Shown here: piece after piece, positions 20,301-30,164 of the stretch | How the letters are laid out: each line of letters opens with the position of its first letter | Numbering within the stretch: position 1 is the first letter of the stretch | DNA from: Moesziomyces globuligerus | Lineage: Eukaryota > Basidiomycota > Ustilaginomycetes > Ustilaginales > Ustilaginaceae | Assembly: GCA_030849465.1 (NCBI GenBank) | Contig: JARVLF010000006.1 | Coordinates: 1,116,001-1,180,000 of the forward strand | Length of the DNA stretch: 64,000 nucleotides | Direction of reading: 5' to 3' | Program-made: the position numbers and the translations under genes | Notes under the pieces: model-generated | Told to the model about the DNA's origin: nothing | The model's database searches: none | Seen by the model: the letters and a program-made list of their open reading frames with translations, nothing else

Positions 20301-21746
20301 CTTGATCTTGGCGTATCCGACGAGCGCCATGCCGAGACCGAGGAAGAAGAGGACGCTGATGATGTCCGAGATGAGCAGGCGATTGGTCTCGTGCAGGAAA
20401 ACGGCAACAGCCATGGAGCAGAAGCCAAGAGCGACAGCGTAGACAAAGGCGCCGACGGCAAATATGTCGGCCTCGACCATCGCGCCCAGCGTCTTGGCGG
20501 GGTGGAAATAGACGGCCACGGTGGCGATCATGTGCAGATTGGAGAAAGGTACGTCGTCGTCCGGATCGTTGTTCGGGAGGAAGCTTGCGAGCCAACGGCT
20601 AAGAGTGGGCGAGTAGGTGAAGAGCGAGGCGAAGAGATAGGCCAGGGCACACTTGACGATGCTGCGGTGGAGGAGGGTGAGATTCGTTCCCTTGATCCAG
20701 GCGCCGACGGAGCTGGCGACTGCATTGAGCGGCGCGTGGGCAGAGCCTTGCACGTGTGCGGCTGATGCTTCTTCACTGTGGAATCCGTTGGCTGCGGCAG
20801 CTTCTTGAGCGGCGGTGTCAGCTTTGTTTGGAACCTGCGCTGGATGAGCCTCAGGCTCGCTCTCCGTGTCGGTATCAGATTCTGAGTCCGTCTCGAGCAG
20901 GAGGTCCTCCGATGAGTAGAGCAACGGATCCTCGCCAAGAGGGGTCTGGTCTGGATCGTTGGCAAGCATGCTGGTAGGCTCCTCGCTCACCGAGACTCGA
21001 TGCGGGAAGACATCCCCGAACGCATCTGAGCCGGCGAAATTGGAAGCGCGCGAGGGAGATAGGATGGCTTGAGAGTATTGCGCGGAGGGAGGCTGAGATG
21101 TGCGCGAGCGAAGCTTGATAGTGGAAGTGCCCTTGAGCGAAGGGGTGCGAGCGAGACTCGCCAGCGAGTCGTCCGGATTCTCATCCTCTGCATCTTGTGC
21201 GCGAGAAGCAGAGCTGCGAGAACGATCGCCTCGATGATCCGAAGAAGGTTCTTGCGCAGGCAGATGGATGAGCGAAGATCCCGAAGCACCGGAAGGCGCG
21301 ATCGAGAAGCGCTTGCTCCTCCTCCCGGGGCGCGATCTGGATCGTGGGCGGGCGGCGTCGTCGCGCTGCTCGGCAGCATCGAAGAGATGCGCAAGGGATT
21401 GCCACTGCTGCGTATGCTGACCCGGCGCGAGCGAATGATCGACATCGCTGCGGATGGTGTCGGAGGAGATGCCTTCGTCGTCGAATCTGCGTTGGTCCTC
21501 GAAGGCGCGCGAGCGGCGTTGGGCAAGCTGAGCTTCGGACCTCAGGGCCGAGGCCACTCGGACACGCTGGCGCACCGCATTCCAGAGGTTGGGAGTGACG
21601 GTGCCGTTAGCGGGTAGCGACTGCGTGCTGTGCGGATGATCGCGGTCCGATACGATGCGACGAGTGACCGGCCGAGCCGGCGTCCTGAGAAGCACTGAGC
21701 CGCCTGAGCCGCCTGTGGTCGGATGTGGCTCGGATGGCTGAGCCAT
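17370..21746 (-). CDS. BRE4 / aromatic acid exporter-like (FUSC superfamily) membrane protein
   Basis: A 1458-residue protein with no intron starts at the ATG at 21746. The first 340 residues are disordered and Ser/Arg/Glu-rich. Two membrane blocks follow. The first (about 345-560) contains several hydrophobic helices, including HMIATVAVYFHPAKTLGAM. The second (about 1010-1220) contains WALVSFMVVLSPTVGQSNH and LHRILGTLLGACAAVAVYTLFP. This two-block arrangement with a long cytosolic stretch between (helical, partly coiled) is the pattern of the DUF2421/DUF2422 family that includes yeast Bre4, distantly related to bacterial aromatic acid efflux proteins and plant ALMT channels. A transport role is a family inference. 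The yeast member affects brefeldin A sensitivity. Confidence 0.8.
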   Translation of the reverse strand: MAQPSEPHPTTGGSGGSVLLRTPARPVTRRIVSDRDHPHSTQSLPANGTVTPNLWNAVRQRVRVASALRSEAQLAQRRSRAFEDQRRFDDEGISSDTIRSDVDHSLAPGQHTQQWQSLAHLFDAAEQRDDAARPRSRSRPGRRSKRFSIAPSGASGSSLIHLPAQEPSSDHRGDRSRSSASRAQDAEDENPDDSLASLARTPSLKGTSTIKLRSRTSQPPSAQYSQAILSPSRASNFAGSDAFGDVFPHRVSVSEEPTSMLANDPDQTPLGEDPLLYSSEDLLLETDSESDTDTESEPEAHPAQVPNKADTAAQEAAAANGFHSEEASAAHVQGSAHAPLNAVASSVGAWIKGTNLTLLHRSIVKCALAYLFASLFTYSPTLSRWLASFLPNNDPDDDVPFSNLHMIATVAVYFHPAKTLGAMVEADIFAVGAFVYAVALGFCSMAVAVFLHETNRLLISDIISVLFFLGLGMALVGYAKIKVAKPQFNTACSLISIIVFTVVVKEGSLHLGHFSTEKTWQVTLVVLAGSLISNVVCFCVWPQSATTNLQTDIVRNLRGFSTLLRVLTKTFLLEDPSNFHFKSDRIKRAIDDHHDSFTSLKKNLSEAKLESLVDLRMRGMTPKYVQATDSLNRLAQHLTGLRSSCGLQHQTLAARKEAQRLAREQEGLVGSDVPAAMADARRQGESAGSKPRPASTRLAGLFEAEFDDAYRPSGDGAGNSAPTHRTSGGTTAFEDFIESVGPHMRSLVFSCCRTLKGLRSTFIAREPINVEAMMLPRETSNHTAINAGTGTWRDFAPSDGTYVPGTSFDGLHTDMSNALRRFQHEQTVAIKRIYTMEPKKLADAVASDGSTPSDTGRSSAQDVNGAIGSLLQKNSGDEDIFLIFFFVFNLEEFAKELEVLIEALEQIRQAEERIALARQTSLWMRARLFLSTFGTMVSEYASMLGWRWGAGKRRRSKHARAAAATKKMTTPLDFPSNRRHAINTDQTPRAMTWKEKVNRVVWSIGEFFRQPDTKFAIKAGVGSALLASPAFFPSTRPIFTKFQGQWALVSFMVVLSPTVGQSNHMSLHRILGTLLGACAAVAVYTLFPDNNVVLPLFGVLFSIPCFRYIVGKPQLASSGRFVLLTYNLTALYSYNLRKTDIEVEQIAYQRFVSVVVGVLWATVLNQLVWPFEARRQLALGVSDVLFKLAWLYQRLVLSYSRDPSQLRRRGTDPTRADDGSTPYDDESDDASEGEEEDEEAALLGHFATKHGDEFQAIELHLQVSLIQLEGLLAQTKHEPRLKGPFPVATYRSMLSCCQNILDKLHSMRCVTARQDWYRHVRRDFVIPVNAERREMVGNVLLYFYTLGSAFHLKSPVPPYFPPALQCRTRLLERIRELPVVKRRAVRGSSAYLLFYSYALAMKDVIDQLDALGRLTQQNFGVWGGSVDDFERHFVARAESAVASPYASKKPSRSNLGGG

Positions 21747-22342
21747 GATAACGGTCGTCGAGCTGTCTCTAGCGGATTAGCAGATGGCTTTCGCGTTGCC
21801 TCTCATCGGTTCGGATCAGCCGATGGATGCGATGCAGGCAAAGCGTGATGGCGTGGATGAAGGAGCGGCTGGAAAGTGAGGGCGAGGTGGCAGAGTAGGT
21901 CGTCACGCTTGAGACTCTCTTGCGAGTGATGATCGGATGCGCCGAGTGAAGCAACCCAAAGCTTAGGAGCAAGCTTCCATCTAGAACAATTATGGTGGGC
22001 TGAAGTTTGCCAGTTGGTGATGTGCTGCTCGTGTGTTTTCGTGCTCCTTTCTCTTCGCCTGCACTCTGCTCTGCTGCTCTCGCTGCACCTCTCGATGAGC
22101 TGCAGGGTCCAAACGCGTGTTGGTCTGAGTTGCAGGCGAGCAGCAGCAGCTCTCTTGTTCGGCGCGCATCCCGGCACTCGGCGATCTGAGCCTCCTTCCT
22201 CCACACGGACCTTGCGGCGAGCCGAATTTGCCTCGATCGACTGGGGCCATATCCTTCCTTGCAGCTTGTGCTCAGATCCGTCTCGTTTCCAAGTCGAGAT
22301 GCTCGACCCTGTCGGAGATCCGAGCGACCAGCAGTGGTGACC
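21747..22342. other. divergent promoter region
   Basis: This 596-bp gap separates the BRE4-like gene (minus) from the ZCCHC8-like gene (plus). No coding signal is supported; the ORFs across it are short and lack known motifs. Confidence 0.55.
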
Positions 22343-24261
22343 ATGGGCCTCTTCACGGGCGCGTCTCTCTCTGCACCACGACGCACTTCGTCGACGCCGC
22401 TGAAACGTCGCTCGCTCGGCGCCAGGTCGGTCGCTCTGGCGAGCGCAGCCCGCAGCTCATCAAGCGCAGCTGGTGCCGAGCCGTCTCCGAACGGCTCCTC
22501 CACCTCGGTACCACCAGCCGCTACGGCGCACTCGCTGAAGCCATCCCCGATCTGCCCGCAAACGGACGCGAACGGTCGCGGTGACTCTGCGCCAGTCAAG
22601 CTCGGAACAGAGGGCGCCTCTGACGACGAAGAGGAGCTGGATCTCGCCGACCTGCGCAGCGACGACGCGTTCCTCTACGAAAGGTGTGCACCGATCGACG
22701 CTGCACTTGGCCTCCACCGCGCCCCTCAACAACCAACCCTGATCGAACGCATCGACATCTACGTTTCGGAGCACTACTTGGAAAGCTTCGGCATCAGCCA
22801 CAGCGACGAGCTCGTGCAGCACCAGAACCGCCTCATCCCCTTCGTTGCCAAGGCACCTCGATTCCTGTCCATCCATTCGCTCAAAAAGAAGGAGCTCGAC
22901 CGCGACTTTACCGACGTGCCCGACACCACCGAGACGTGCCGTCGCGGGCAGCTTTGCCAGGGACGCTGCCTCTTCGGCTTTGCGTGCCCGGACGAGCAGA
23001 TCCCAAGCCAGCGGTACGATCTTCAAGACATTGCGATTCCGAAATGAGATCTCCCGCAGCCTCCGATTGCAGCCTTGAGAGCGGCGAGTGGGATGGGCAA
23101 GACCAATGCTTCTACCTTGATCGCCAGCCGACGGCGTACGAATCGTTCGACCCGGAGCAGTCGTTCGAGGGCTACATGCATGTCTTCACCCGGCCACCGA
23201 CGAACGATGCTGTCGAATCCGGCATCCTCGGTATGCAGCCTCCTGGCGATTGCGATGGCGACGCTGTCGAACCCGAGAGCAAGCGGTCGCAGCCCTCGGA
23301 GAGGCGCTGCTTCAATTGCGGAGGATCCGGCCATGCCGTAGCTCAGTGTCCCCTCCCGCGAAACCGCGATCGGATTCGGCAGAGCCGACTCGAGTTCGAG
23401 CAGAGCAAGGCACTTCGAGGCGGCGACTCGGGCGGCGAGGTCAAGGGCCCTGCGAGGCTGCACGAGCAGGTGGCCTCTGCTCAGCAACGACTAGAGTGGC
23501 TGGACGAGTTCGTGCCAGGACAGCCCAGTAGGGCGCTCATCCGGGCTCTCACGTGCGACGCTTCTGACAGCACCAGCGACGAGGACGAGCGCTCTCTATC
23601 CGGCTATGATGAGGGCTCCGCCGCAAGTGAAGCAGCTGAATCGCTGGACCTGCCCCACCTGCGCAACATGCTCGTATGGGGCTATCCGCCCGGCTGGATC
23701 TCGACGCAGGATCCGGTCGAGCAGATCCGACGACGCATCCAGCAAGACTCTGAGTGGGACGACCTCGAGGTCCTGCATGGTTTCGAGGGGGCGAGTCTCG
23801 GCCCCGCGCCGAGAGCGCCCGTTGGCACAGAGGTGGTTGCTCGGGACACAGCGGTGGAGGACGAGGAGCGGCGGTGGGTGGACTTCCACACGCACCTCTT
23901 CGACAGCCATCGGCTGCAGAGGTTCGACACGCACTTCCGTCGACCGTTGCCTCAGCTCCGCGATAGCGCGCCGAGCCACCGCGGGCAAGATTGGCGGAAC
24001 CGCCGAGATCACAATCACCTCGAGGACCTCGATTATGACTCGCTGGGAGCGAGAAAGAGGCGCAGGGCTAGCATCGGGAAGCCAGTGTCCGAGGCCGAGC
24101 AGCAGAGAAGAGCATTGTGGCAGAGCTTGTTGGCCGGCGGATCTCCTTCTCCCCCACAGCCTCCTCCGCCTCCTGACGAGATGCCTCCTCCGCCTCCTCC
24201 CCCGCCGTCGGAGCCGCCATCGTCGCCGCCCACTCCACCTCCACCCCCACCGCCAAGTTGA
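22343..24261 (+). CDS. ZCCHC8-like zinc-knuckle/PSP-domain protein, frame change in the middle
   Basis: An ATG at 22343 opens a frame that ends at a TGA at 23045-23047. The downstream frame (to 24261) can start at an ATG at 23044 that overlaps that TGA as ATGA. The best single-protein reading removes an intron at 23014-23072 (GTACGA...TTGCAG, 59 nt), which joins the frames to give 619 residues. The C-terminal part has a CCHC knuckle (CFNCGGSGHAVAQC) followed by a PSP-like segment (SRALIRAL ... LRNMLVWGYPPGW). This is the order seen in ZCCHC8, a scaffold of the nuclear exosome targeting complex, and in SF3B2-associated PSP proteins. The tail is Asp/Arg-rich then poly-Pro. The N-terminal half, with a Cys-rich end (CRRGQLCQGRCLFGFAC), is not recognised. 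If the intron is wrong, this is two overlapping ORFs. Confidence 0.65.
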
Positions 24262-24652
24262 CTTGACCGAGCGTGTCAATAAGCGGGAATCAAGCAATGC
24301 ATGCGAAGACGGTCTAGTGAGACAGAGGCAGCTTTTGACAGTGTGACTCGTGTGCTTGCGAGTGGCACTTTTGGAGGAACGTGGTTCGGGAAGGGTGGTC
24401 GATCGATTCAAGGCGCCAAGAGTCGTTGATGCAGGGACGGGCACGGATAAATAACCGAGACGAGGTCCGAGTCAGCTGCACGTCGAGATACGGCTTGCAG
24501 TATTTGTGGAGGGCGATAAGAGCAAGTTGCACAGGGTCGGACCATCTCGCTTGGCTGTGGGACCGAAGAGGGTTGATTGCGAACCACCATCATCGACAAC
24601 GATCTCTGATTTACCAACGTTTTGCGCTTGGACGTATTTGCTGCTCAGGACG
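24262..24652. other. intergenic, no gene seen
   Basis: This 391-bp gap lies between two plus-strand genes and contains the presumed promoter and 5' UTR of the aldo/keto reductase. Nothing further is evident. Confidence 0.5.
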
Positions 24653-25713
24653 ATGGATCGTTTTGCACCTGCTCGAGGCGAGCCGCTGTCGTTGACGTCG
24701 TCGATCAAGCTGGCCGACGGTTACGCGATGCCCCGCTTGGGCATCGGTGCGTGGGACATGCGCGGCGATGAGTGTCGCACCGCCCTGCTCAACGCCTTTG
24801 ACAAGGCGGGTTATCGTCACCTCGTACGTCCTCCTCGGCCCTTGTATTCGACTGCTTGGCATCTACTGACCTGACCAGTTTCTGCGCATAATTGGTTTTC
24901 GCCTGGCAAGGATACTGCCAACTACTATCGCAACTCGGATGCTTGTGGTGAGGCTATCCGATCTTGCGGCGTTGCACGAAGTGAGATGTTCGCCACGACC
25001 AAGGTCTGGCTGAACGAGACGGGCGGAGGAGCCAAGACTCGTACCGCCGTCGAGAAGAGCCTGGCCGAATCGGGACTAGACTACTGGGACCTCGTGCTGG
25101 TCCACGCACCGGATGGAGGCAAACAGCTTCGACTCGACACGTGGGCTACGCTGACCGAACTGGTCCAGGAGGGCAAGATCCGTAGCTTGGGCGTATCGAA
25201 CTACGGCGCGCAGCACATTGAGGAGCTCTTGGCCACGAAACCGCAGGTGGTGCCTGTGGTCAACCAGGTCGAGTGCCATCCGTTCTTTGCGCAGCGTGCG
25301 CTGCGGGAGGCGTGCGAAAAGCACGGCATCGTGATGCAGGCCTACTGTCCTCTGGCTAGGGGCAAGTACTACGGCGATGCCACGCTCAAGAAACTCGCCA
25401 GCGAGACGGGAAAGAGCGAGGCGCAGCTCATGCTCCGATGGGCTGTCCAGCACGGCATCGTACCTCTGCCCAAGAGCGCCAACCCGCAACGCCAGCTCGA
25501 GAACGCAGACTGCCTGGCGTTTGAACTCTCGGACAAGCAGCTCCAAGGTAAGCTCTCCCAGCTCTCCCAGCTCTCACAGAAGAGGATGAGGATCATGTGG
25601 ATGTCGTTGCTGACCTTGTGCGCATCTGGGGGGGTTTGAAAGAGCTCGATGCACTCGACCGAGGCGATGACGGTTGGGTCGAGGTGCAGACGCAAAGTCA
25701 GTTCTGCGACTGA
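24653..25713 (+). CDS. aldo/keto reductase (three exons)
   Basis: Exons 24653-24823, 24911-25547 and 25643-25713 give 292 residues. Introns are 87 and 95 nt with GTACGT and GTAAGC donors and CTGAC-like branch sites. The first junction restores GYRHL-DTANYY. The AKR catalytic tetrad is present: Asp58, Tyr63, Lys88 (ATTKVW) and His122 (LVHAPDG). Other family motifs are LGVSNYGAQHIEELL, VNQVECHPF and VPLPKSANPQRQLENA, the last being the NADPH-binding end. The protein is a soluble NADPH-dependent carbonyl reductase of the GCY1/YPR1 type. The substrate cannot be read from the sequence. It is slightly shorter than typical AKRs (about 310) and has a short C-terminal loop, where substrate specificity usually lies. 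Confidence 0.9.
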
Positions 25714-26248
25714 GCTCCTCAAACGTAGTCTGCAGTATCGTCACCATCAGCTGCTGCTGCACATGACTCGAAGATATTCGCCTCGAGTGTTGGTCTCGGC
25801 CCGCGCCGACGCGTAAAGCTTGAAGCTGAGTTTGCACGCGTCCAAGCCGGGCGGATTTTTTAGGGGTTCATCTCTGTGAGATCCAACGCCGAGGGCGCTT
25901 GAAGCCGAGGCTGAGTTCGCAGTTGCTGGTTCAAGACGAGTTACTCCACACGCGCTTCTTCCTCGACGCAGCTGCCGAGCCCCAACCGACGCGGCGCGCC
26001 TCGCCGCGGGCAAGTGGACAGCCTCTTCCCAGCAGAGCCAAGAGAAAGGAGTGGCGAAACGCGCCCAGTCGACAAAAGTAACACTCTTCTCCACGCCACC
26101 TCTCACTCCTTCGCTACCTCGTCACCTCGTCATCGCGATCCACGTCCCGCTAACGCCTCCAGCACCCGTCGACGGCATTCAGCAACAATCGCATCGTCTC
26201 CACTACGGTCTTGGTCTAAATCTCGGCTCGCGGACCCCGCTTGACGAC
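25714..26248. other. intergenic, promoter of the following gene
   Basis: This is 535 bp of non-coding sequence. The frame of the next gene is open back to 26051 but without an ATG (it begins with GTG), so this part is read as 5' UTR. Confidence 0.5.
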
Positions 26249-28147
26249 ATGCCCTTTGTTGGCGCGGAAGGATCGGGTTCGAACTCTTGGACCGGCGGCG
26301 TGGACTGCTCGGACTCGACGGCGATGAGGGCACCAGCTCTAGGCGTAGCACCTACCTGGCCGCTATCAGCTGCATCTTCGTCCTCGGCGCCCTCGCTGAT
26401 CGACAGCTCGGCTCCGGCTCACATCGAGATCAACCTCGTCTCGTCGCCCCCGACGAGTCACGCCACCTCGCCCTCGCGCGTGCAGCCCTCGCCCCTGCGT
26501 CCCTCGTCGCGGGACAACGTCGTCGTCAGCCCCTCTGTCGCGAGAGCTCACCCAAAGGCTGCTTCTCACCTCTCGAATCCCGCGCGAGGCGTGGCTCCGG
26601 CCGCATACGCCGACGCCTACGTCGCCAACAGCGACCCTGAGGACGGCGGCCACGAGGCGGAAGCGAGTGGAACAGACACGCCTCAGATGCGTCGCTCTCC
26701 GTCGCCTCCGCACGTTGAGCCGCATGCTGTGGCCGAGGACGTGCCCGAGACCACCGTCTACGTGCAGCTGCCAGCGTCGTCTCCCGTCCTGATGACCATG
26801 AACAGCGACGGCGGCGCGCGAAAGAAGGCGAAGACGACACAGCAGGAGGACGACAGTCCTAAGCCGCGCCGGCGCACATCGAATTCGTCGGGTCGCTCGC
26901 AGCCGTCGTCGTCGAGCACAGCGGACGATGCGGCTCTCGCTGCGGCTCTCGCGGCCCAGGAAGCGGTACTCGCTCGTCGACGTCCCACCCGCAGTGCGCG
27001 CAAGGAGGTGAGCTACCAACCGCTCTGCGACCTCGAAGGCAGACCGCTGCCTCCCAAGAAGGTCGTCACCTCGCAAGCCAGCTCCAGCACCTCTACGTCC
27101 AAGGACAAGGCGACCTCCAAAAGGACATCGGCTAGGAAGAGCAGCAGCAAGCGCGCGTCGAGGACGTTCTCGGATGACGAGGACGAAGACGGGAACGAAG
27201 CAGGCGATGACGCTGATTCGCATCGTGGCGATGCTGACGCTGCGTCTCGACCGAGTCGCCCAACCGAGCATAGCCAGGGAGACCATGATGCGGATCTCAC
27301 CGACGAGGACATCGGCTTCCAGGGCCGAGACAGGAGAAAGGCAAGGAAGAATCGATCGCTGGGAGCCGACAGTCAAGAAAGCAAGACTCGAGGCACGGAT
27401 GGGGCTCGGGCGGAAGCGTCGGTGCGAGGCTCGAAACGCAAGTCTCGCGCGAGTCGAGAAGATGAGGAGGAGGTTGAGGCACAAGAGTCGGACGGCTCGC
27501 AGGATGCCGAGGGCGATGGGATCTTGACACCTCCTGCACCCGAGTCGCCGCGTCGTTCGTCCCGCCCGAGCGTGCCCTCGCCCAAGAAGCTGCAATCCAC
27601 CGGGTCTGCTGACAAGACCCAGCACGACACGGTCAAGGTGTCCGGGTCCAAGCGTCGGGTCTTAGAAGAGACGGTGCAGGACGAGGAGGAAGGCGCCGAA
27701 GAGGGCGACGAGGCTGCTTCTGCCGTCGTTGAAGCCGACGGCGGTGCTGGCGGGTCCGAGTCGGCTGTGGCTACGCCGCTCGTTGCCGCGTCGGTGGCGA
27801 TCAAGCGTATCGGCGCCACTGGCTCGCCTTCGCCAGCGGGTTCGGCTTCGCCGCGATCGTTCTTTGGCAAGCCGCTGACGACGCTGCTGACGAGCGGAGC
27901 GGTACGACGACCGGGCTTGACGCGCAAGACCAAGATCCCCTCGCTGCTCGCGCATCGCGGTGCGCCCAAGCCGCCCGCGCCGCAACTCGCCGCTTCGAAA
28001 CGTCGCATGCAGGACGACGACTACGAGTACGACCCGGACTACGAAGCGCTCATCGCCAAGAACAAACCCGATGCCAGCGACGACGACGACGACGACGACG
28101 ACGAGCTACCACCACAAGTCCCGGAGGAAGAAGTCGAGTACGACTGA
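26249..28147 (+). CDS. unrecognised disordered, charged (probably nuclear) protein
   Basis: From the first in-frame ATG (26249) the ORF encodes 632 residues. It is almost entirely low-complexity: Ser/Pro/Ala-rich at the N-terminus, then alternating Lys/Arg-rich and Asp/Glu-rich blocks with several nuclear-localisation-like clusters (KTTQQEDDSPKPRRR, SGSKRRVLE). Two stretches look less random and may be short conserved motifs: TRSARKEVSYQPL near 250, and GAVRRPGLTRKTKIPSLL near 565. The C-terminus has DDYEYDPDYEALIAKNK, then an eight-Asp run and an acidic end. The composition suggests a chromatin or DNA-repair-associated protein, but I recognise no domain. The stop is only 37 bp from the stop of the convergent GPI17 gene. 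Confidence 0.75.
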   Translation: MPFVGAEGSGSNSWTGGVDCSDSTAMRAPALGVAPTWPLSAASSSSAPSLIDSSAPAHIEINLVSSPPTSHATSPSRVQPSPLRPSSRDNVVVSPSVARAHPKAASHLSNPARGVAPAAYADAYVANSDPEDGGHEAEASGTDTPQMRRSPSPPHVEPHAVAEDVPETTVYVQLPASSPVLMTMNSDGGARKKAKTTQQEDDSPKPRRRTSNSSGRSQPSSSSTADDAALAAALAAQEAVLARRRPTRSARKEVSYQPLCDLEGRPLPPKKVVTSQASSSTSTSKDKATSKRTSARKSSSKRASRTFSDDEDEDGNEAGDDADSHRGDADAASRPSRPTEHSQGDHDADLTDEDIGFQGRDRRKARKNRSLGADSQESKTRGTDGARAEASVRGSKRKSRASREDEEEVEAQESDGSQDAEGDGILTPPAPESPRRSSRPSVPSPKKLQSTGSADKTQHDTVKVSGSKRRVLEETVQDEEEGAEEGDEAASAVVEADGGAGGSESAVATPLVAASVAIKRIGATGSPSPAGSASPRSFFGKPLTTLLTSGAVRRPGLTRKTKIPSLLAHRGAPKPPAPQLAASKRRMQDDDYEYDPDYEALIAKNKPDASDDDDDDDDELPPQVPEEEVEYD

Positions 28148-28184
28148 ATTCGTCATCGTGGATGTTTTAAGCGCGATGTATTTT

Positions 28185-30164
28185 TTAATGTACAAGTGAA
28201 GGGCGGGATTTGCGCGACGTTTTTCTACCAGGGTGCGGGGAGAGGATGAGGCGGATGAGTTTGAGCGTGGTGACGACGAGGGGCACGAGGAGCGGGGCGA
28301 AGAGGGGCGTGTAGACGGCGTACTTGTGTTCGTCGGGAAAGTAGAGGAGGCCGAGCATGGCTGGGTTGAAAAACGCGCGGTTGGCTAGAGCCGCTGCACG
28401 TTGGAGCTGGATCAAGGCTGCGTCTAGATCGATCAATGGAGTCGGGAGGGATTCGAGGATACGCAGAGCGGCTTGTGTGTCGGTTTGGACATCGCGACCT
28501 ACACCTAGGTTGTCGATCCTGCGTACGAGTCGTACGATCGCACGCAGCGTGCTTTTCGCCTCGCGCGCCAACTCGACAGCTCGACGCTGCTTCAACACCT
28601 CGAGCGCCACCTCGCGAGCCTGCTTGGATCCAGCTCGTCGAAGACCAAGAAGCATCTCGAGTTGTCGTGCAAAGATCCCGATCGCTTCCACCACATCTTC
28701 CTGCGGCAATTGACGCACCTTTCCAACATCACCAAAGTCAAGGTCCGATGATGTGTTGCTCGAGTGCGGAGCATTGAGAATGACTACTCCGCCCCATTGC
28801 GGTACCAACCAGGCTCGGTCCGAGCTCAGCATTCCGCTGGCATCACGGATGTGCAACGGCGTCGAGCTCCGGCTGGGAATGTAGAGCAACAAGTGCAGAT
28901 CGTGCGTATGCGAAAGCATGTCAAACGACCTCGCCTCTGCAAAGTCCTCGCGCGCCACCGCTCGTGACGGCGGAACAGTCGACGTCAACGCCCATTCTTC
29001 CGAATTGACAAACACCTTGAGATCATCCCACTCCACAACATGCCTTGCCGGCAACGCACGCCGCGTCTCCTCCACCACCCACTCCACCTTGGGCACCTGC
29101 ACGACCTTCTTCCTCCTCCCCGCCCCCTCCACCCCCAGTTCTACCTCCACCTCCCTCTCCTCACCCGCTCCACCCGCCTCTCCATCGGACACGTCCGAGG
29201 AGGCAGTGGAGTCGCTGGGCAGTGGGAACTCGACATCGTCGTCGACTTCCTGGTCGACCATTACGGTCCGTTGGACGCGCGACTCGACGATCTCCTCGAG
29301 CATCTCGTGCGTCGGCGCAAACGGGAGCGGCGCAAACCACTGCACCTGCGTCTCGACGTGAAAGCGGTGGAGCCCGCTGAGCTCGGCCTGCAGCTGGCCG
29401 ATCGGATTCGACGCCGCGGCGAGCGGATCCGCAAGCGCGTGGATCAGCGCACTGTCGTAGGCGGTCGTATCCGATGCGTCCTGGTTCATGATGCTAAACA
29501 CGAGCCGGATGTGCTTGCTGTACTGGATCACGCGCGGGTCCTGCTGCGCATCCCCGCCCACATCTTCCCCCTCGGCACCGAAGCCGGCTTCGTCGCCACG
29601 CAGAGCCAGCAGCTCGGCGACCACCGCTGCACTGACCGCATCCGGCACCAGCGGCAGCGCCGCCTCGTGCGCGAGGCCAACGCTCGAGACGTGCGTGCCG
29701 GGCGTACCGTGCGTGCCGGGCGTCTGGTCGGCTTGATCCAGCACCCGGATCACGTACTCGCCGGCGCGCTCTTGCGGCCCTGCATCAAGGGGAAGCGCAT
29801 GCACCACCCAGGTCGTACATTCGAGGCTGGATGCAGCCGTTAGCTCAGCCTTGAGCTCGAGGCTCTGGCGCACCAGCTGCTCCACCTGCTCCAGAAACGA
29901 CGTCGCGTCGCCTTCGGCCATGGGGCGGTCCGACGTGGGCAGAAGGCTGGGGTCGACGAGGATCGTGAGGCGCGCGGCGAAGGTGACGGGACATTGGTCC
30001 GAAGCTTGCATCGACTCGACCTGGTGCGTCGGCAGTGGCAGCCGCTCGATGGTCGTGAGGCGGATCCACGAGGGGATGCTGAGGACGATGGCGAGCCAGA
30101 AGCACGAGAGGACGGCGATGCGCGTGCGCACGCTCTGGAACGCCGGCGTCGGTGCGCCGACCAT
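28185..30164 (-). CDS. GPI17: GPI transamidase subunit PIG-S/Gpi17
   Basis: A 659-residue protein with no intron starts at the ATG at 30164. The N-terminal membrane anchor (residues 15-34, RIAVLSCFWLAIVLSIPSWI) is followed by TTIERLPLP, the characteristic opening of PIG-S. A large luminal domain follows. Near residues 420-440 comes a segment rich in conserved PIG-S features (LHLLLYIPSRSSTPLHI), then WGGVVILNAP. A C-terminal hydrophobic anchor lies at about 615-645. PIG-S is a structural subunit of the ER enzyme that attaches GPI anchors to proteins with a C-terminal signal. A likely client of that pathway is encoded at 56174-57247. An acidic, low-complexity insertion (about residues 315-345) interrupts the luminal domain. 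Confidence 0.88.
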   Translation of the reverse strand: MVGAPTPAFQSVRTRIAVLSCFWLAIVLSIPSWIRLTTIERLPLPTHQVESMQASDQCPVTFAARLTILVDPSLLPTSDRPMAEGDATSFLEQVEQLVRQSLELKAELTAASSLECTTWVVHALPLDAGPQERAGEYVIRVLDQADQTPGTHGTPGTHVSSVGLAHEAALPLVPDAVSAAVVAELLALRGDEAGFGAEGEDVGGDAQQDPRVIQYSKHIRLVFSIMNQDASDTTAYDSALIHALADPLAAASNPIGQLQAELSGLHRFHVETQVQWFAPLPFAPTHEMLEEIVESRVQRTVMVDQEVDDDVEFPLPSDSTASSDVSDGEAGGAGEEREVEVELGVEGAGRRKKVVQVPKVEWVVEETRRALPARHVVEWDDLKVFVNSEEWALTSTVPPSRAVAREDFAEARSFDMLSHTHDLHLLLYIPSRSSTPLHIRDASGMLSSDRAWLVPQWGGVVILNAPHSSNTSSDLDFGDVGKVRQLPQEDVVEAIGIFARQLEMLLGLRRAGSKQAREVALEVLKQRRAVELAREAKSTLRAIVRLVRRIDNLGVGRDVQTDTQAALRILESLPTPLIDLDAALIQLQRAAALANRAFFNPAMLGLLYFPDEHKYAVYTPLFAPLLVPLVVTTLKLIRLILSPHPGRKTSRKSRPSLVH

